A DNA stretch of 64,000 nucleotides from Saprospiraceae bacterium (GTDB lineage: Bacteria; Bacteroidota; Bacteroidia; Chitinophagales; Saprospiraceae). The position numbers and the translations under genes were made by a program. Below, piece by piece: positions 34,228 to 42,388 of this stretch; positions within the stretch are counted from its first letter, which is position 1; every line of letters starts with the position of its first letter. The stretch is taken from assembly GCA_013360405.1 (NCBI GenBank), contig JABWBR010000032.1:1-64000 (forward strand), given 5' to 3'. The notes beneath the pieces were generated by a model, which made no database searches, was not told the origin of the DNA, and was given only the letters and a program-made list of their open reading frames with translations.

Positions 34228-36144
34228 TTACTCCTTTAGCTGAGGATTACTGATGCTTACAGTGACCAACCTCGTCACCCAATCCGATGCATCGGGGTCG
34301 TAATCGGAGGTTTCCCTGCCGGCGCGGTCGGGACCTTCCAGCGGGGATGGCAGTTCAACCTGGTCAAAACGCTTGACATCTACAAAATGCGTGGAAGCAA
34401 TGAGTTTCAAATAGGTTACGCTTTCAGCATCCTTAAAATGCAGCACCTCTTCTTCCAGCGTGAGTTTCACCGGCTTGCCATCGCGAATCCAGCAATCGGC
34501 ATTGGGTTGTAATTCTACAATGCCCTGCGGCAGGAAACCCGAGAAAACCTGGAACCGCATCGATAGATAGATCAGCGATACAAATAAGGGCTTGTCGTAT
34601 TTGTTTACTAACCTGATTTTGATACTGCCGCCATTCACAGCCGGGTCGAACACCGGATTTACCACATCGTTGTGCAACTCCAGTCGCCTGTCTTTGCCAT
34701 CGGCGCCAACCTGGTAAAACTCGATCTCCACCGGAAATTTTTTAAACAAAAAACTATTGGGATTGTGCAGGTTTTTCACAAACTCCCATTGCGCAATATG
34801 GCGCAGGTACAGCATGACGATTTTTGCACCGCTTACGCTTGGTTCTTTTACGGCGGCCACCAGCGGGCGATGGGGTTTTTCACCCGGGGTAATCACATAT
34901 CCGCGCTGGTCGACGCGCACCGCATAATCTGCTTCGTATTCGGCGGAGGCCGCATGAATATTAGCGCCCCCGGCGCTCCACTGGTCGTGCAGGAGTTGAG
35001 CTACCGGTGCAAAACCCGTTGCCGGCGCTAAAAAAACCTTGATAGGGGAGGAGAGAAAGCCGTCGATATACCCCTTGTACAATGTGCCGGAAGGTAGTTT
35101 TTGTTCAAACAATAATTGTGTCTCCGAAGATTGAATTTTACCCAATTGGGCAGTGTATTCGACGCCATCGGCGGCAACTACCTTCGCCGTGTGGGCCTGT
35201 GCTGAGATGCCTTGCAAGTGCCCGAGGTCGATAAACCAGCTGTTGTCGCGTTCGTACACATTTCCGTACAAAGGCGCGCCGGCGGCAGCCTCCAGATCGA
35301 GAAAAAAGCGAAACAACTCGCTATCGGCTTCTTCGGAAGCATAGACCTGCGGCGTTTGCTTGAAGTTGTTTTTGACGTACTGCCGGATGCGGCTTTGCAG
35401 GTCGTAGTAGGTGACGCGGTTGTCGGAGCGCTGCAATACTTCCAGCAGCATCTGGGTAAAAACGCCATGACCGTTGCGCTCGTAGGCCGATTCGGTGGGC
35501 AGTGCGGCGGCTATCTGTATGTGTCGCCCTTCGGGCAATAGCTCGCTGATGGGGCGTTTTTCGAAATCGGCGGGTTGTATTTTTTTTCCAAAAATAAAAT
35601 CCTCCCAATTGCGCTCGGGCAATACGCCGTCGATTCTTCGTGCCATCACCTCTTCTGTACCGCTGCGGGTATTTTGTCCCGAATGGCAGCAGTCGAAGAT
35701 CGTGATGATGTGGGGCTGTTTTTTGGAAATTTGGTGGATGAGATAGCGGAGTTCTTTGTCGGCAAGCAGTTGGGAGGGGGGGAGGGGGCGAGGGGGCGAG
35801 GGGGCGATTATTTCGTTATAGGGCACCAGGCATTGCAGGGCGCGGGAGGGGGAAACATTCCAAAACACCGGATTGGCGGCCTCGCGGGTGCCGTGGCCGC
35901 AGAAATAAAACAGCGCCACATCATCGGGGCCGGCCTGGCCGAGGTTCGAGAGGAATTGCCCAACAATGCGGGCCTTGGTGGCATTTTCATCCAGCAGTAC
36001 CGACTCGTGCAATCGTATGCCGGGCATGGCCTTCAGATAGGCCAATACGGCTTCGATATCGGCCACGCAGCCTTTGAGGCGGGGCACCGGCGGCTTGTAG
36101 GCATTGACGCCCACGAGCAAAGCGTAAACGTTTTTTTGGGACAT
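34228..36144 (-). CDS. caspase-like (peptidase C14) protein
   Basis: 638 residues. An N-terminal caspase domain (about 1-265) starts VYALLVGVNAYK and shows the catalytic His84 (FYFCGHGTRE) and Cys153 (FDCCHSGQN), so it should be active. The remaining ~370 residues hold beta-rich segments with no named motif (about 300-420 and 480-610). A proline-rich in-frame run (APSPPRPLPPS, 114-124) encodes the same GGGGGAGG-type octamers found between genes. Bacterial caspase-like proteases of this kind serve in signalling and abortive defence. It is divergent from the effector-associated/receiver gene at 36191, with 46 bases between, and the two may be jointly regulated. Confidence 0.88.
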   Translation of the reverse strand: MSQKNVYALLVGVNAYKPPVPRLKGCVADIEAVLAYLKAMPGIRLHESVLLDENATKARIVGQFLSNLGQAGPDDVALFYFCGHGTREAANPVFWNVSPSRALQCLVPYNEIIAPSPPRPLPPSQLLADKELRYLIHQISKKQPHIITIFDCCHSGQNTRSGTEEVMARRIDGVLPERNWEDFIFGKKIQPADFEKRPISELLPEGRHIQIAAALPTESAYERNGHGVFTQMLLEVLQRSDNRVTYYDLQSRIRQYVKNNFKQTPQVYASEEADSELFRFFLDLEAAAGAPLYGNVYERDNSWFIDLGHLQGISAQAHTAKVVAADGVEYTAQLGKIQSSETQLLFEQKLPSGTLYKGYIDGFLSSPIKVFLAPATGFAPVAQLLHDQWSAGGANIHAASAEYEADYAVRVDQRGYVITPGEKPHRPLVAAVKEPSVSGAKIVMLYLRHIAQWEFVKNLHNPNSFLFKKFPVEIEFYQVGADGKDRRLELHNDVVNPVFDPAVNGGSIKIRLVNKYDKPLFVSLIYLSMRFQVFSGFLPQGIVELQPNADCWIRDGKPVKLTLEEEVLHFKDAESVTYLKLIASTHFVDVKRFDQVELPSPLEGPDRAGRETSDYDPDASDWVTRLVTVSISNPQLKE

Positions 36145-36190
36145 TGGTAATTTTTACATTAAATTGGTCATCAAGATAAGTGAAAAAGCC

Positions 36191-36946
36191 ATGTTCGACA
36201 AATTCATACAGCAAGTCAGCGAAGCGCTCGGCAACAACGAAATAGAAACGGCCATTGCCCAGTTGCAAAACCTCATAATGATGGCCGACACCGAGCTATT
36301 ATCCGATATCGTATTGCTCAGCGCCCGTTACAAAAAATTGCAGTCGGACATCCGCAAAGATATACTCAGCTACGACGAAGAAACCAAAGCCAACAACAAA
36401 ATCGTCGACGGGCTTTTTTCTTTAGTAAAAGAAATCAAATCGCAACCCGACCGCTATTCGGCCTATTTCAAAGTGGAAGCCGAAATGGGTATGGCCGAGC
36501 AAAAACAGCGGGTAAAAATGAGTAGTTGGCAGAAAGACGTGTTGATGGACCGTCTGTCGCGCGTAAAAGCCCTGCACATCCCCTTCCGCATATTGTGGCT
36601 CGACGACAACCCCGACTGGAGCCAATACGAGATCAACCTGTTGGAGTCGCTGGGCGTGGAAATGACCAGTGCGCTCAGCTCGGCAGCCGGCCAGCAACTG
36701 CTCGAAAATGAAGCGATAGACCTGATCATTTCTGACATCCGCCGCGAGGGCAAGATCAACGAAGGCATCGCCTTTTTGGCCCGGTTGGCCGGCACCGACC
36801 TGTTCAGGCCCACGATATTTTACCTTGGCGAATTTGACCCTGAGCTGGGCGCCCCGCCGCATGCATTTGGCATTACCAACTGGCCCAGCGAACTGTTGCA
36901 TCTGGTTATGGATGCGATGGAGCGCAAAGGTCCTGCAAGCGGTTAA
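36191..36946 (+). CDS. effector-associated domain (EAD11-like) + receiver-like domain protein
   Basis: 251 residues from the ATG at 36191 (an in-frame TTG upstream is not needed). Residues 1-82 are an all-helical domain with the EAD11 pattern (ALGNNEIETAIAQLQNL, LLSARYKKLQSDIRKDILSYDEE). Residues ~130-240 look like a response-regulator receiver: ILWLDDNP with the acidic pair (Asp138-Asp139) and IISDIRREG with the predicted phosphoacceptor Asp182. There is no output domain; the EAD is the output. Like-with-like EAD contacts would recruit another protein, possibly one with a caspase or the EAD membrane protein at 1807. It lies divergent to the caspase-like gene. Confidence 0.75.
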   Translation: MFDKFIQQVSEALGNNEIETAIAQLQNLIMMADTELLSDIVLLSARYKKLQSDIRKDILSYDEETKANNKIVDGLFSLVKEIKSQPDRYSAYFKVEAEMGMAEQKQRVKMSSWQKDVLMDRLSRVKALHIPFRILWLDDNPDWSQYEINLLESLGVEMTSALSSAAGQQLLENEAIDLIISDIRREGKINEGIAFLARLAGTDLFRPTIFYLGEFDPELGAPPHAFGITNWPSELLHLVMDAMERKGPASG

Positions 36947-36968
36947 ATACTCCCAGGCGTTTTATTAA

Positions 36969-37068
36969 CCACAGAGTTAAACGGAGTAAAACGGAGTAAC
37001 ACAGAGTCTTGTTTTTTATAACGGCGTCAAAATCTCGCTCTGCGTCACTCCGTTCAACTCAGCGGTGA
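36969..37068. repeat. palindromic repeat (CACAGAGTTAAACGGAG family), copy 2
   Basis: Begins ACCACAGAGTTAAACGGAG and ends with the rough complement CTCCGTTCAACTCAGCGGT around a T-rich loop. It matches 32439-32532 over the left arm, with more divergence on the right. It lies between the EAD/receiver gene and a membrane protein gene. Confidence 0.55.
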
Positions 37069-37098
37069 AAAAAATATCAAGCGTAAGCAATATACAAT

Positions 37099-37617
37099 AT
37101 GCGCATCTACTGGAAATACATCATAGCCGCACTGCTGCTGGTGGCCGTCATCACCCTGTACGTCAAAGAATTCTACTGGTTCAACCGCACACTGGATGTC
37201 GAAAGGCTCGTATGGTGGTCGATGACCATGGGCGCTGCCTGCGGGGTAGTAGCCTGGTTATTCCTGCGCCGTCATGCCGCCGACGCCATCGACAACTTTC
37301 GCATACTGGCATTTTGTGTGCTTATTCCCGCGTTGTCGATGCCGCTGGCAGCCGGCTTGTCCAACCGCTTGCTCAGTCCGCATCCCGCTGTGTTTACCCC
37401 CGTCATATTTGAATCTGAGAAGCCGTTTTACCGCAGTCTATTCGGCTTTATCAAAGAAGACAGGGGCAAGCCCAGCGGTTATTACCTCTTTTTTTATTAT
37501 CAGGATCGGCTGTACCGGATAGAGAGCCGGACCTCCCAATTCAGCGCCTTCCGGCGCGGTGAAGTGATTATGCTGCCGATGGGGAGGGGGTTTTGGGGGG
37601 GTGCGTGGGTGAAGTAG
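37099..37617 (+). CDS. integral membrane protein of unknown function
   Basis: 172 residues with three predicted membrane helices (about 5-22, 40-58, 68-88) and a C-terminal ~85-residue soluble part that is beta-rich (SGYYLFFYYQDRLYRIES). No motif identifies a family. It lies between a palindromic repeat and the HTH pair. The start is the ATG before the first helix. Confidence 0.65.
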   Translation: MRIYWKYIIAALLLVAVITLYVKEFYWFNRTLDVERLVWWSMTMGAACGVVAWLFLRRHAADAIDNFRILAFCVLIPALSMPLAAGLSNRLLSPHPAVFTPVIFESEKPFYRSLFGFIKEDRGKPSGYYLFFYYQDRLYRIESRTSQFSAFRRGEVIMLPMGRGFWGGAWVK

Positions 37618-37659
37618 AGGGTGAAGGGCATTTTATTTTAAAAAAAACACTAAAAAATG

Positions 37660-37681
37660 TTACTAAATAGTAATATTTTTG
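37660..37681 (+). promoter_or_regulatory. palindromic operator next to a TATTTTTG promoter box
   Basis: TTACTAAATAGTAA (37660-37673) is a palindrome (TTACTA-AA-TAGTAA). It abuts TATTTTTG (37674-37681), an exact TAnnTTTG box 14 bases before the ATG at 37695. The layout suits autoregulation by the HTH protein encoded two genes on. Confidence 0.6.
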
Positions 37682-37694
37682 TTACTTTTATAAT

Positions 37695-38012
37695 ATGAAT
37701 TGGTTTGAAGAATTGCCCCTCGACTGCCCTCCTCAAGAGGCTTTTTCTCCGGAGAAGAGCTATTTTCGTTTGGGAAGTATTCCGCCTGACAGCAGCGATT
37801 TTTGGTCGCACCGCCGGCGATTTCCATACAAGGTTTTTCAGGTCGACGAATGCCTCGCTCGTTCATTATCAGTTGTTGATGACCTTGAAGCTGTGAGGCG
37901 ATTAAAAAGACTGCTGCCTTCGATGCGTTCCAAATCAGTTTTTCAGGTTGACCTGGTTGAAAAAGACGGATTGATTCAACAAACCGGAAACGATTTACAT
38001 CATTTTTCCTGA
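37695..38012 (+). CDS. small protein of unknown function paired with a HTH protein
   Basis: 105 residues. The opening MNWFEELPLDCPP is a pattern I associate with a family of small Bacteroidota proteins that lie before HTH-containing genes; the middle is basic (SHRRRFPYKVF) with a short helical C-terminal part. No catalytic residue is evident. It is 47 bases before the HTH gene and has its own operator and promoter. It may be a toxin or partner of the next gene's product, which is inference from layout only. Confidence 0.6.
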   Translation: MNWFEELPLDCPPQEAFSPEKSYFRLGSIPPDSSDFWSHRRRFPYKVFQVDECLARSLSVVDDLEAVRRLKRLLPSMRSKSVFQVDLVEKDGLIQQTGNDLHHFS

Positions 38013-38059
38013 TGGCGTAGCACTGAATTCGATCTAAAAATGATCAAAATAATAGAAAA

Positions 38060-38587
38060 ATGAAAATTTTTCTTAGCGTCCTTGAGACCCTCATCTGGCA
38101 TGATATTCCGCAGTTATTTCTTGCAAAAGACTCTGTCGGAGGATTATATCTTGGCTTAGCTGTAGAACACACCGATGAATTTCCACGTTATATCACTGTC
38201 GCTATTTCTCCAGCACGGCTTCACCAGTTGAGATCCGCCCAAATTGATTTATACAGCGTATTTGCGCATCCTGAAATGGGTACCTGGCTGCAAATAACTG
38301 CGTTGGAAGATGACCGTGCCGTCGCCGAACCTATTTCCGGGCTGGATAAATTGCCTGACCAGTGGCTTCCCACTCCGGGGGAATTTATACCGCCTCAACC
38401 GCTGCTGCGCCCGGAAGCTTTCGAAGCCGTAAAAGTCGCTTCAATTGCCAAAGAGGCCGGCATGAACCCCTCCCTGCTGCGCCAATACCTGTCAGGCGCC
38501 AAACGCCCATCCCCCGAACAGGTTCGCCGCGTACAAGAGGCGCTGCACAGTGTCGCCCGCCGCCTGCTGGAGGTGCGGTTTGTGTGA
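38060..38587 (+). CDS. XRE-type HTH protein with an N-terminal unknown domain
   Basis: 175 residues. Residues 1-115 form a beta-rich domain with no known motif (the segment HDIPQLFLAKDSVGGLYLGL is likely its core). The C-terminal ~50 residues (SIAKEAGMNPSLLRQYLSGAKRPSPEQVRRVQEAL) form a typical XRE helix-turn-helix. A DNA-binding tail behind a protein-binding body is the plan of many antitoxins and of transcription factors for small operons. The partner is the gene at 37695. The palindrome at 37660 is the likely operator. Confidence 0.72.
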   Translation: MKIFLSVLETLIWHDIPQLFLAKDSVGGLYLGLAVEHTDEFPRYITVAISPARLHQLRSAQIDLYSVFAHPEMGTWLQITALEDDRAVAEPISGLDKLPDQWLPTPGEFIPPQPLLRPEAFEAVKVASIAKEAGMNPSLLRQYLSGAKRPSPEQVRRVQEALHSVARRLLEVRFV

Positions 38588-38774
38588 GACCATCCCGTTT
38601 TTCCGTCTGTAAGTACACCGCGTTTTATTATGGATGCTGAATGCTATTGGCCGACCACCGCGCCTGCAGAGTTACCCAGTGAGTGAGTGAGGCAGAGAGG
38701 GAGGGAAGATTGGGAGTATGTTGGGGTGTGGGTGTGAAAGTGTGGACAGTTGCCGTTTCTAAAATTTTTTCAAA

Positions 38775-39400
38775 ATGAAAAATAACCTGGCGAAGACTTT
38801 CATCCAAAGGTTAGCTGCCTTCGAGCACGAATTTGACGGCGACCCACGCTGGGAACTTGTTTTCAGCAATGGCCGGCGCAAGTGGTTTTACCTGATCGTT
38901 TCGTACTACAACGGCGCCTATTATATAACCGAACACATCAACGGAACGTCCTCCATTGAAGTGGACGAGCATGGCGAGATGGCTGAAAACGCGCGCTATG
39001 GCGCTGCCTATTCAGGTGAAACAAATTGGCCAACGCTCTTTTCCTTCGCATTGGAGCATCTGGACAGGGTGGAAAAAGACTGGGTCGGCGAGTACCGCCA
39101 ACGGGAGGGCATCCCTGGGAAATACTGCGCGGCGGTAACACCACCCATATCTCGCTATACGTCTCCAAAGACCGCTTCGGGTCGGACAATCAGTACGAGA
39201 TCAGGCTCCAGGGCAATTCGATTGTCAGGATTGCAGAAACGCTAAAAATTTATCTCGGCCTGATGGACAAGCAACTCACCGTGGCCATTGACGAACCCGA
39301 AAAAATCAGGAAACGGCTGCTCGGGCAGGATAGCATCGGCATCGTGCCGGAATATTTGAGCCTTTGTTGCCTGTCTGGAAAAGCTTATCTTTGTATATAA
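38775..39400 (+). pseudogene. frameshifted gene of unknown function
   Basis: The first ~115 codons (38775 to about 39120, RWELVFSNGRRKWFYLIVSYY) and the downstream part in another frame (about 39120-39400, THISLYVSKDRFGSDNQYEIRL) look like one protein of about 200 residues. The break lies within CATCCCTGGGAAATA, where one frame reads GIPGKYC and the other HPWEILRGG. Either the gene is dead or there is an error in this base run. The N-terminal part resembles small immunity-like proteins, but I cannot name the family. Confidence 0.6.
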
Positions 39401-39417
39401 TAACAAATACGGCTCTT

Positions 39418-39624
39418 ATGGATCATTTTCGTTTGGACCGGACGGCTTTTCAAATTAAATCGCATAAGGATGCGGCGAAACAGCGGGCGTATTGGATGAA
39501 AAAGACTCCTATGGAAAGGCTTGCTGCCGCCTGGTACCTGACTTGCACGGCTTATAATTTGGATATCAAAAACCCTCCCCGGATGGATCGCAGCGTATTT
39601 GCTATCAAAAAACGGCCGGGATGA
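39418..39624 (+). CDS. small protein paired with a nucleotidyltransferase
   Basis: 68 residues from the ATG at 39418. The pattern MDHFRLDRTAFQIKSHKDA..ERLAAAWYLTCTAYNLD and RMDRSVFAI recurs in small Bacteroidota proteins placed directly before DUF6036/MNT-type genes. Its stop overlaps the next ATG (ATGA), so the two are coupled. It may be the toxin or the stabilising half of the pair; no catalytic residues are obvious. Confidence 0.68.
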   Translation: MDHFRLDRTAFQIKSHKDAAKQRAYWMKKTPMERLAAAWYLTCTAYNLDIKNPPRMDRSVFAIKKRPG

Positions 39625-40082
39625 GTAATGTTTTTAATCCTGATTTCCAGGATTTTATTGCTTCTATGAACCAATGCGAAGTCAAATACATACTTGTAGG
39701 CGGCTATGCGGTCATTTTGCATGGCTATTCCCGCACGACAGGTGATATGGACATTTGGGTGGAACCGAGTAGAGAGAATTACCAGCGCTTAGCACGGGCA
39801 TTTCAGGTATTTGGAATGCCCGTTTTCGACATGACGGAAGAAAAATTTCTAAACCTGGACTTTAATGACGTATTTACCTTCGGACGGCCGCCCGTTAGCA
39901 TTGACATTGTTACTCGTATCAAAGGGCTTGATTTTGACGAAGCCTTTGCCGCTGCGCAATGGTTTGAGTTGGAAGAAAACCTGGGTGTACGCGCGTTAAG
40001 TTTGAAAGCGTTAATCCAGGCTAAACAGGCATCCGGCAGAAATAAGGATTTGGATGATATCGAGCACTTGACGGAGGAGTAG
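39621..40082 (+). CDS. nucleotidyltransferase-like protein (DUF6036/MNT-AbiEii fold)
   Basis: 153 residues. The N-terminal motif YILVGGYAVILHGYSRTTGDMDIWVEPS (the GG...D.D signature of the nucleotidyltransferase fold) holds both metal-binding Asp residues in DMDIW. A third acidic site is likely in SIDIVTRI. The length fits the small DUF6036/MNT group, which in some cases adenylates a partner toxin or tRNA. Overlap with the 68-residue gene (ATGA) supports a two-gene toxin-antitoxin-like unit. Confidence 0.8.
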   Translation: MSNVFNPDFQDFIASMNQCEVKYILVGGYAVILHGYSRTTGDMDIWVEPSRENYQRLARAFQVFGMPVFDMTEEKFLNLDFNDVFTFGRPPVSIDIVTRIKGLDFDEAFAAAQWFELEENLGVRALSLKALIQAKQASGRNKDLDDIEHLTEE

Positions 40083-40133
40083 CTTCAGACTTTTTAGTAG
40101 GTGCTGGTAAATCATTGTCCGGTTTTTGCATTT

Positions 40134-40331
40134 TCACATCCACACTTCCGTTCCCTCCGGCACGGCATCGAGATCATCGCGGGGAATGGACAAGCAAATC
40201 CTCATTGGCATGTAGACGAACACCTGTCCGTCTACGTCGCGTTGTGCTCCCACGCCGAAGGTGAGCAGCTTGCTTGAATGAACCGTTCCGGCCGGGTCGA
40301 ATGCTGATACGACGTCGTGCGCCTGTACCAT
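40134..40331 (-). CDS. possible small gene or gene fragment
   Basis: 65 codons on the minus strand with a protein-like composition (QVFVYMPMRICLSIPRDDLD). No family is recognised. It lies among remnants, so it could be the end of a lost gene; the start is arbitrary. Confidence 0.3.
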   Translation of the reverse strand: MVQAHDVVSAFDPAGTVHSSKLLTFGVGAQRDVDGQVFVYMPMRICLSIPRDDLDAVPEGTEVWM

Positions 40332-40446
40332 TTTGGAAATGCCAGGAAGGAGATATGTAAGCTGGCTTCGTGGAGGGAGTTGCCTTGTCTTCGGCCGGCT
40401 GTAGATTAAACTTGGCTCGTCTTATATAAAAATACATTCGCCCCTG

Positions 40447-40545
40447 ATGCGCAACAACAGCTTGTACAAAGGCGACGTAGGCGCTGCCGTCCTGTTTGCA
40501 GAATTGGAAAAACCGATGGAGAGCAGGATGCCGCTGTTTGAGTAG
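40447..40545 (+). pseudogene. C-terminal remnant of a LanC-like (lanthionine synthetase C) gene
   Basis: About 32 codons reading SLYKGDVGAAVLFAELEKP then RMPLFE before TAG. The SLYKG.xG.A.L..xL..P..xxMP.FE pattern is the end of LanC-like proteins. The rest of the gene is missing, so it is a deletion relic. Confidence 0.55.
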
Positions 40546-40640
40546 TTAGCAGTTAGCAATTAGCAGTCGGCAGTTCGTTTCGACTCCGCTCAACGAACGG
40601 CATAGCTCCCAAAGTCGCAAAGTCGCACGGCCCCAAAGTC

Positions 40641-40680
40641 AAAAAAAAATCGGCCATCCCGGATTTCTCCAGAATGGCCG
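40641..40680 (-). terminator. intrinsic terminator of tRNA-Glu
   Basis: Read on the minus strand, CGGCCATTCTGGA pairs with TCCGGGATGGCCG around a GAAA-like loop and is followed by nine T. It begins six bases after the tRNA end. Confidence 0.85.
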
Positions 40681-40685
40681 GTGAG

Positions 40686-40757
40686 CAGCCCGTACGGGAA
40701 TCGAACCCGTGTTACAGGAATGAAAATCCTGCGTCCTAACCCCTAGACGAACGGGCC
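40686..40757 (-). tRNA. tRNA-Glu (anticodon TTC)
   Basis: On the minus strand, a 72-base cloverleaf starts GGCCCGTTCGTCTAGGGG and ends ACGGGCT plus a G discriminator. The anticodon loop TTTTCAT carries TTC, and the T loop is GGTTCGATTCC. CCA is not encoded. A strong promoter lies upstream and a terminator downstream. Confidence 0.95.
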
Positions 40758-40786
40758 GTGTAGGTGTGCTTTTTAGTAAAGCGGGA

Positions 40787-40816
40787 CAAAGATAAGACCT
40801 CCGCAAATAATTCCAA
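40787..40816 (-). promoter_or_regulatory. promoter of tRNA-Glu (TTG-N19-TATCTTTG)
   Basis: On the minus strand, TATCTTTG (complement of 40787-40794) fits TAnnTTTG, with TTGG at the right distance upstream (complement of 40813-40816). It lies about 30 bases before the tRNA. Confidence 0.7.
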
Positions 40817-40843
40817 GCCGTAGCGCGAAAAAAATTTTGGTTT

Positions 40844-40873
40844 TTTGAAGAAGGCTTTATTTCATTACCTTTG
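40844..40873 (+). promoter_or_regulatory. strong promoter (TTTG-N18-TACCTTTG) with no gene directly behind it
   Basis: TTTG at 40844-40847 and TACCTTTG at 40866-40873 are spaced by 18 bases, a textbook Bacteroidota promoter. It is divergent from the tRNA-Glu promoter. The nearest downstream gene is gap at 41239. A second TACCTTTGC occurs about 63 bases later, inside a near-copy of the first. Confidence 0.65.
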
Positions 40874-41087
40874 CACCGCCGCGATGCCTTGCGCTCCATA
40901 GCGATGCGGTTTTATACCCATCGCTACGAAGCGCTACCTTTGCGCCGCTGTGGGGATAAACATTTTACAAATAAATGAAGTTCCCCAATTGCACGGTAAA
41001 GTAATTATTGTTATTTTTACACTAAGTAAGCGTTTGTCAAAGGACATACCGGCTGACAGTCTTTTAGGTTCGAAAAGAGATATGCTT
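40874..41087 (+). other. noncoding stretch between an orphan promoter and the CACAAAG repeat
   Basis: No credible gene. It holds an imperfect duplication of the promoter's TACCTTTGC(A/G)CCGC segment and a GCGATG.GG/CCCATCGC inverted pair. It may be the leader of the gap operon or a small RNA; nothing further is visible. Confidence 0.35.
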
Positions 41088-41194
41088 TTGTGCCTTTGTG
41101 CGGTTTTTGTGCCTTTGTGTTAAAAAAACAGCGCTTTACTCCGATTTTTTACCACAAAGACTCAAAGGACACGAAATATCACTAAGTCTGAAGC
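41088..41194. repeat. dispersed intergenic repeat, copy 2
   Basis: Starts TTTTGTGCCTTTGTG and runs through a T/A-rich centre to ACCACAAAGACTCAAAGGAC. It closely matches the copies at 31447 and 60909. It ends 44 bases before gap. Confidence 0.65.
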
Positions 41195-41220
41195 TGCATA
41201 ATCATGAATGATTTAAATAA

Positions 41221-42234
<1,014 letters not shown>

Positions 42235-42238
42235 ATTC

Positions 42239-42380
42239 TCTGTTATCGGTTGTCGGTTATGGGTTGTCGGTTGTGAGTTATCGGTTCTTTATCTTTATAA
42301 AAATTTAACCGACAACTGACAACCGATAACAGACAACCGACAACCGACAACCGATAACCGACAACCGACAACCGACAAAG
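42239..42380. repeat. heptamer inverted repeat between gap and pgk
   Basis: The left half is made of GGTTGTC/GGTTATC units and the right half of CGACAAC/CGATAAC units, about six on each side, around an AT-rich loop. Folded RNA would be a long stem. The same heptamers recur at 43925-43990. Confidence 0.65.
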
Positions 42381-42388
42381 ACTTTTCC

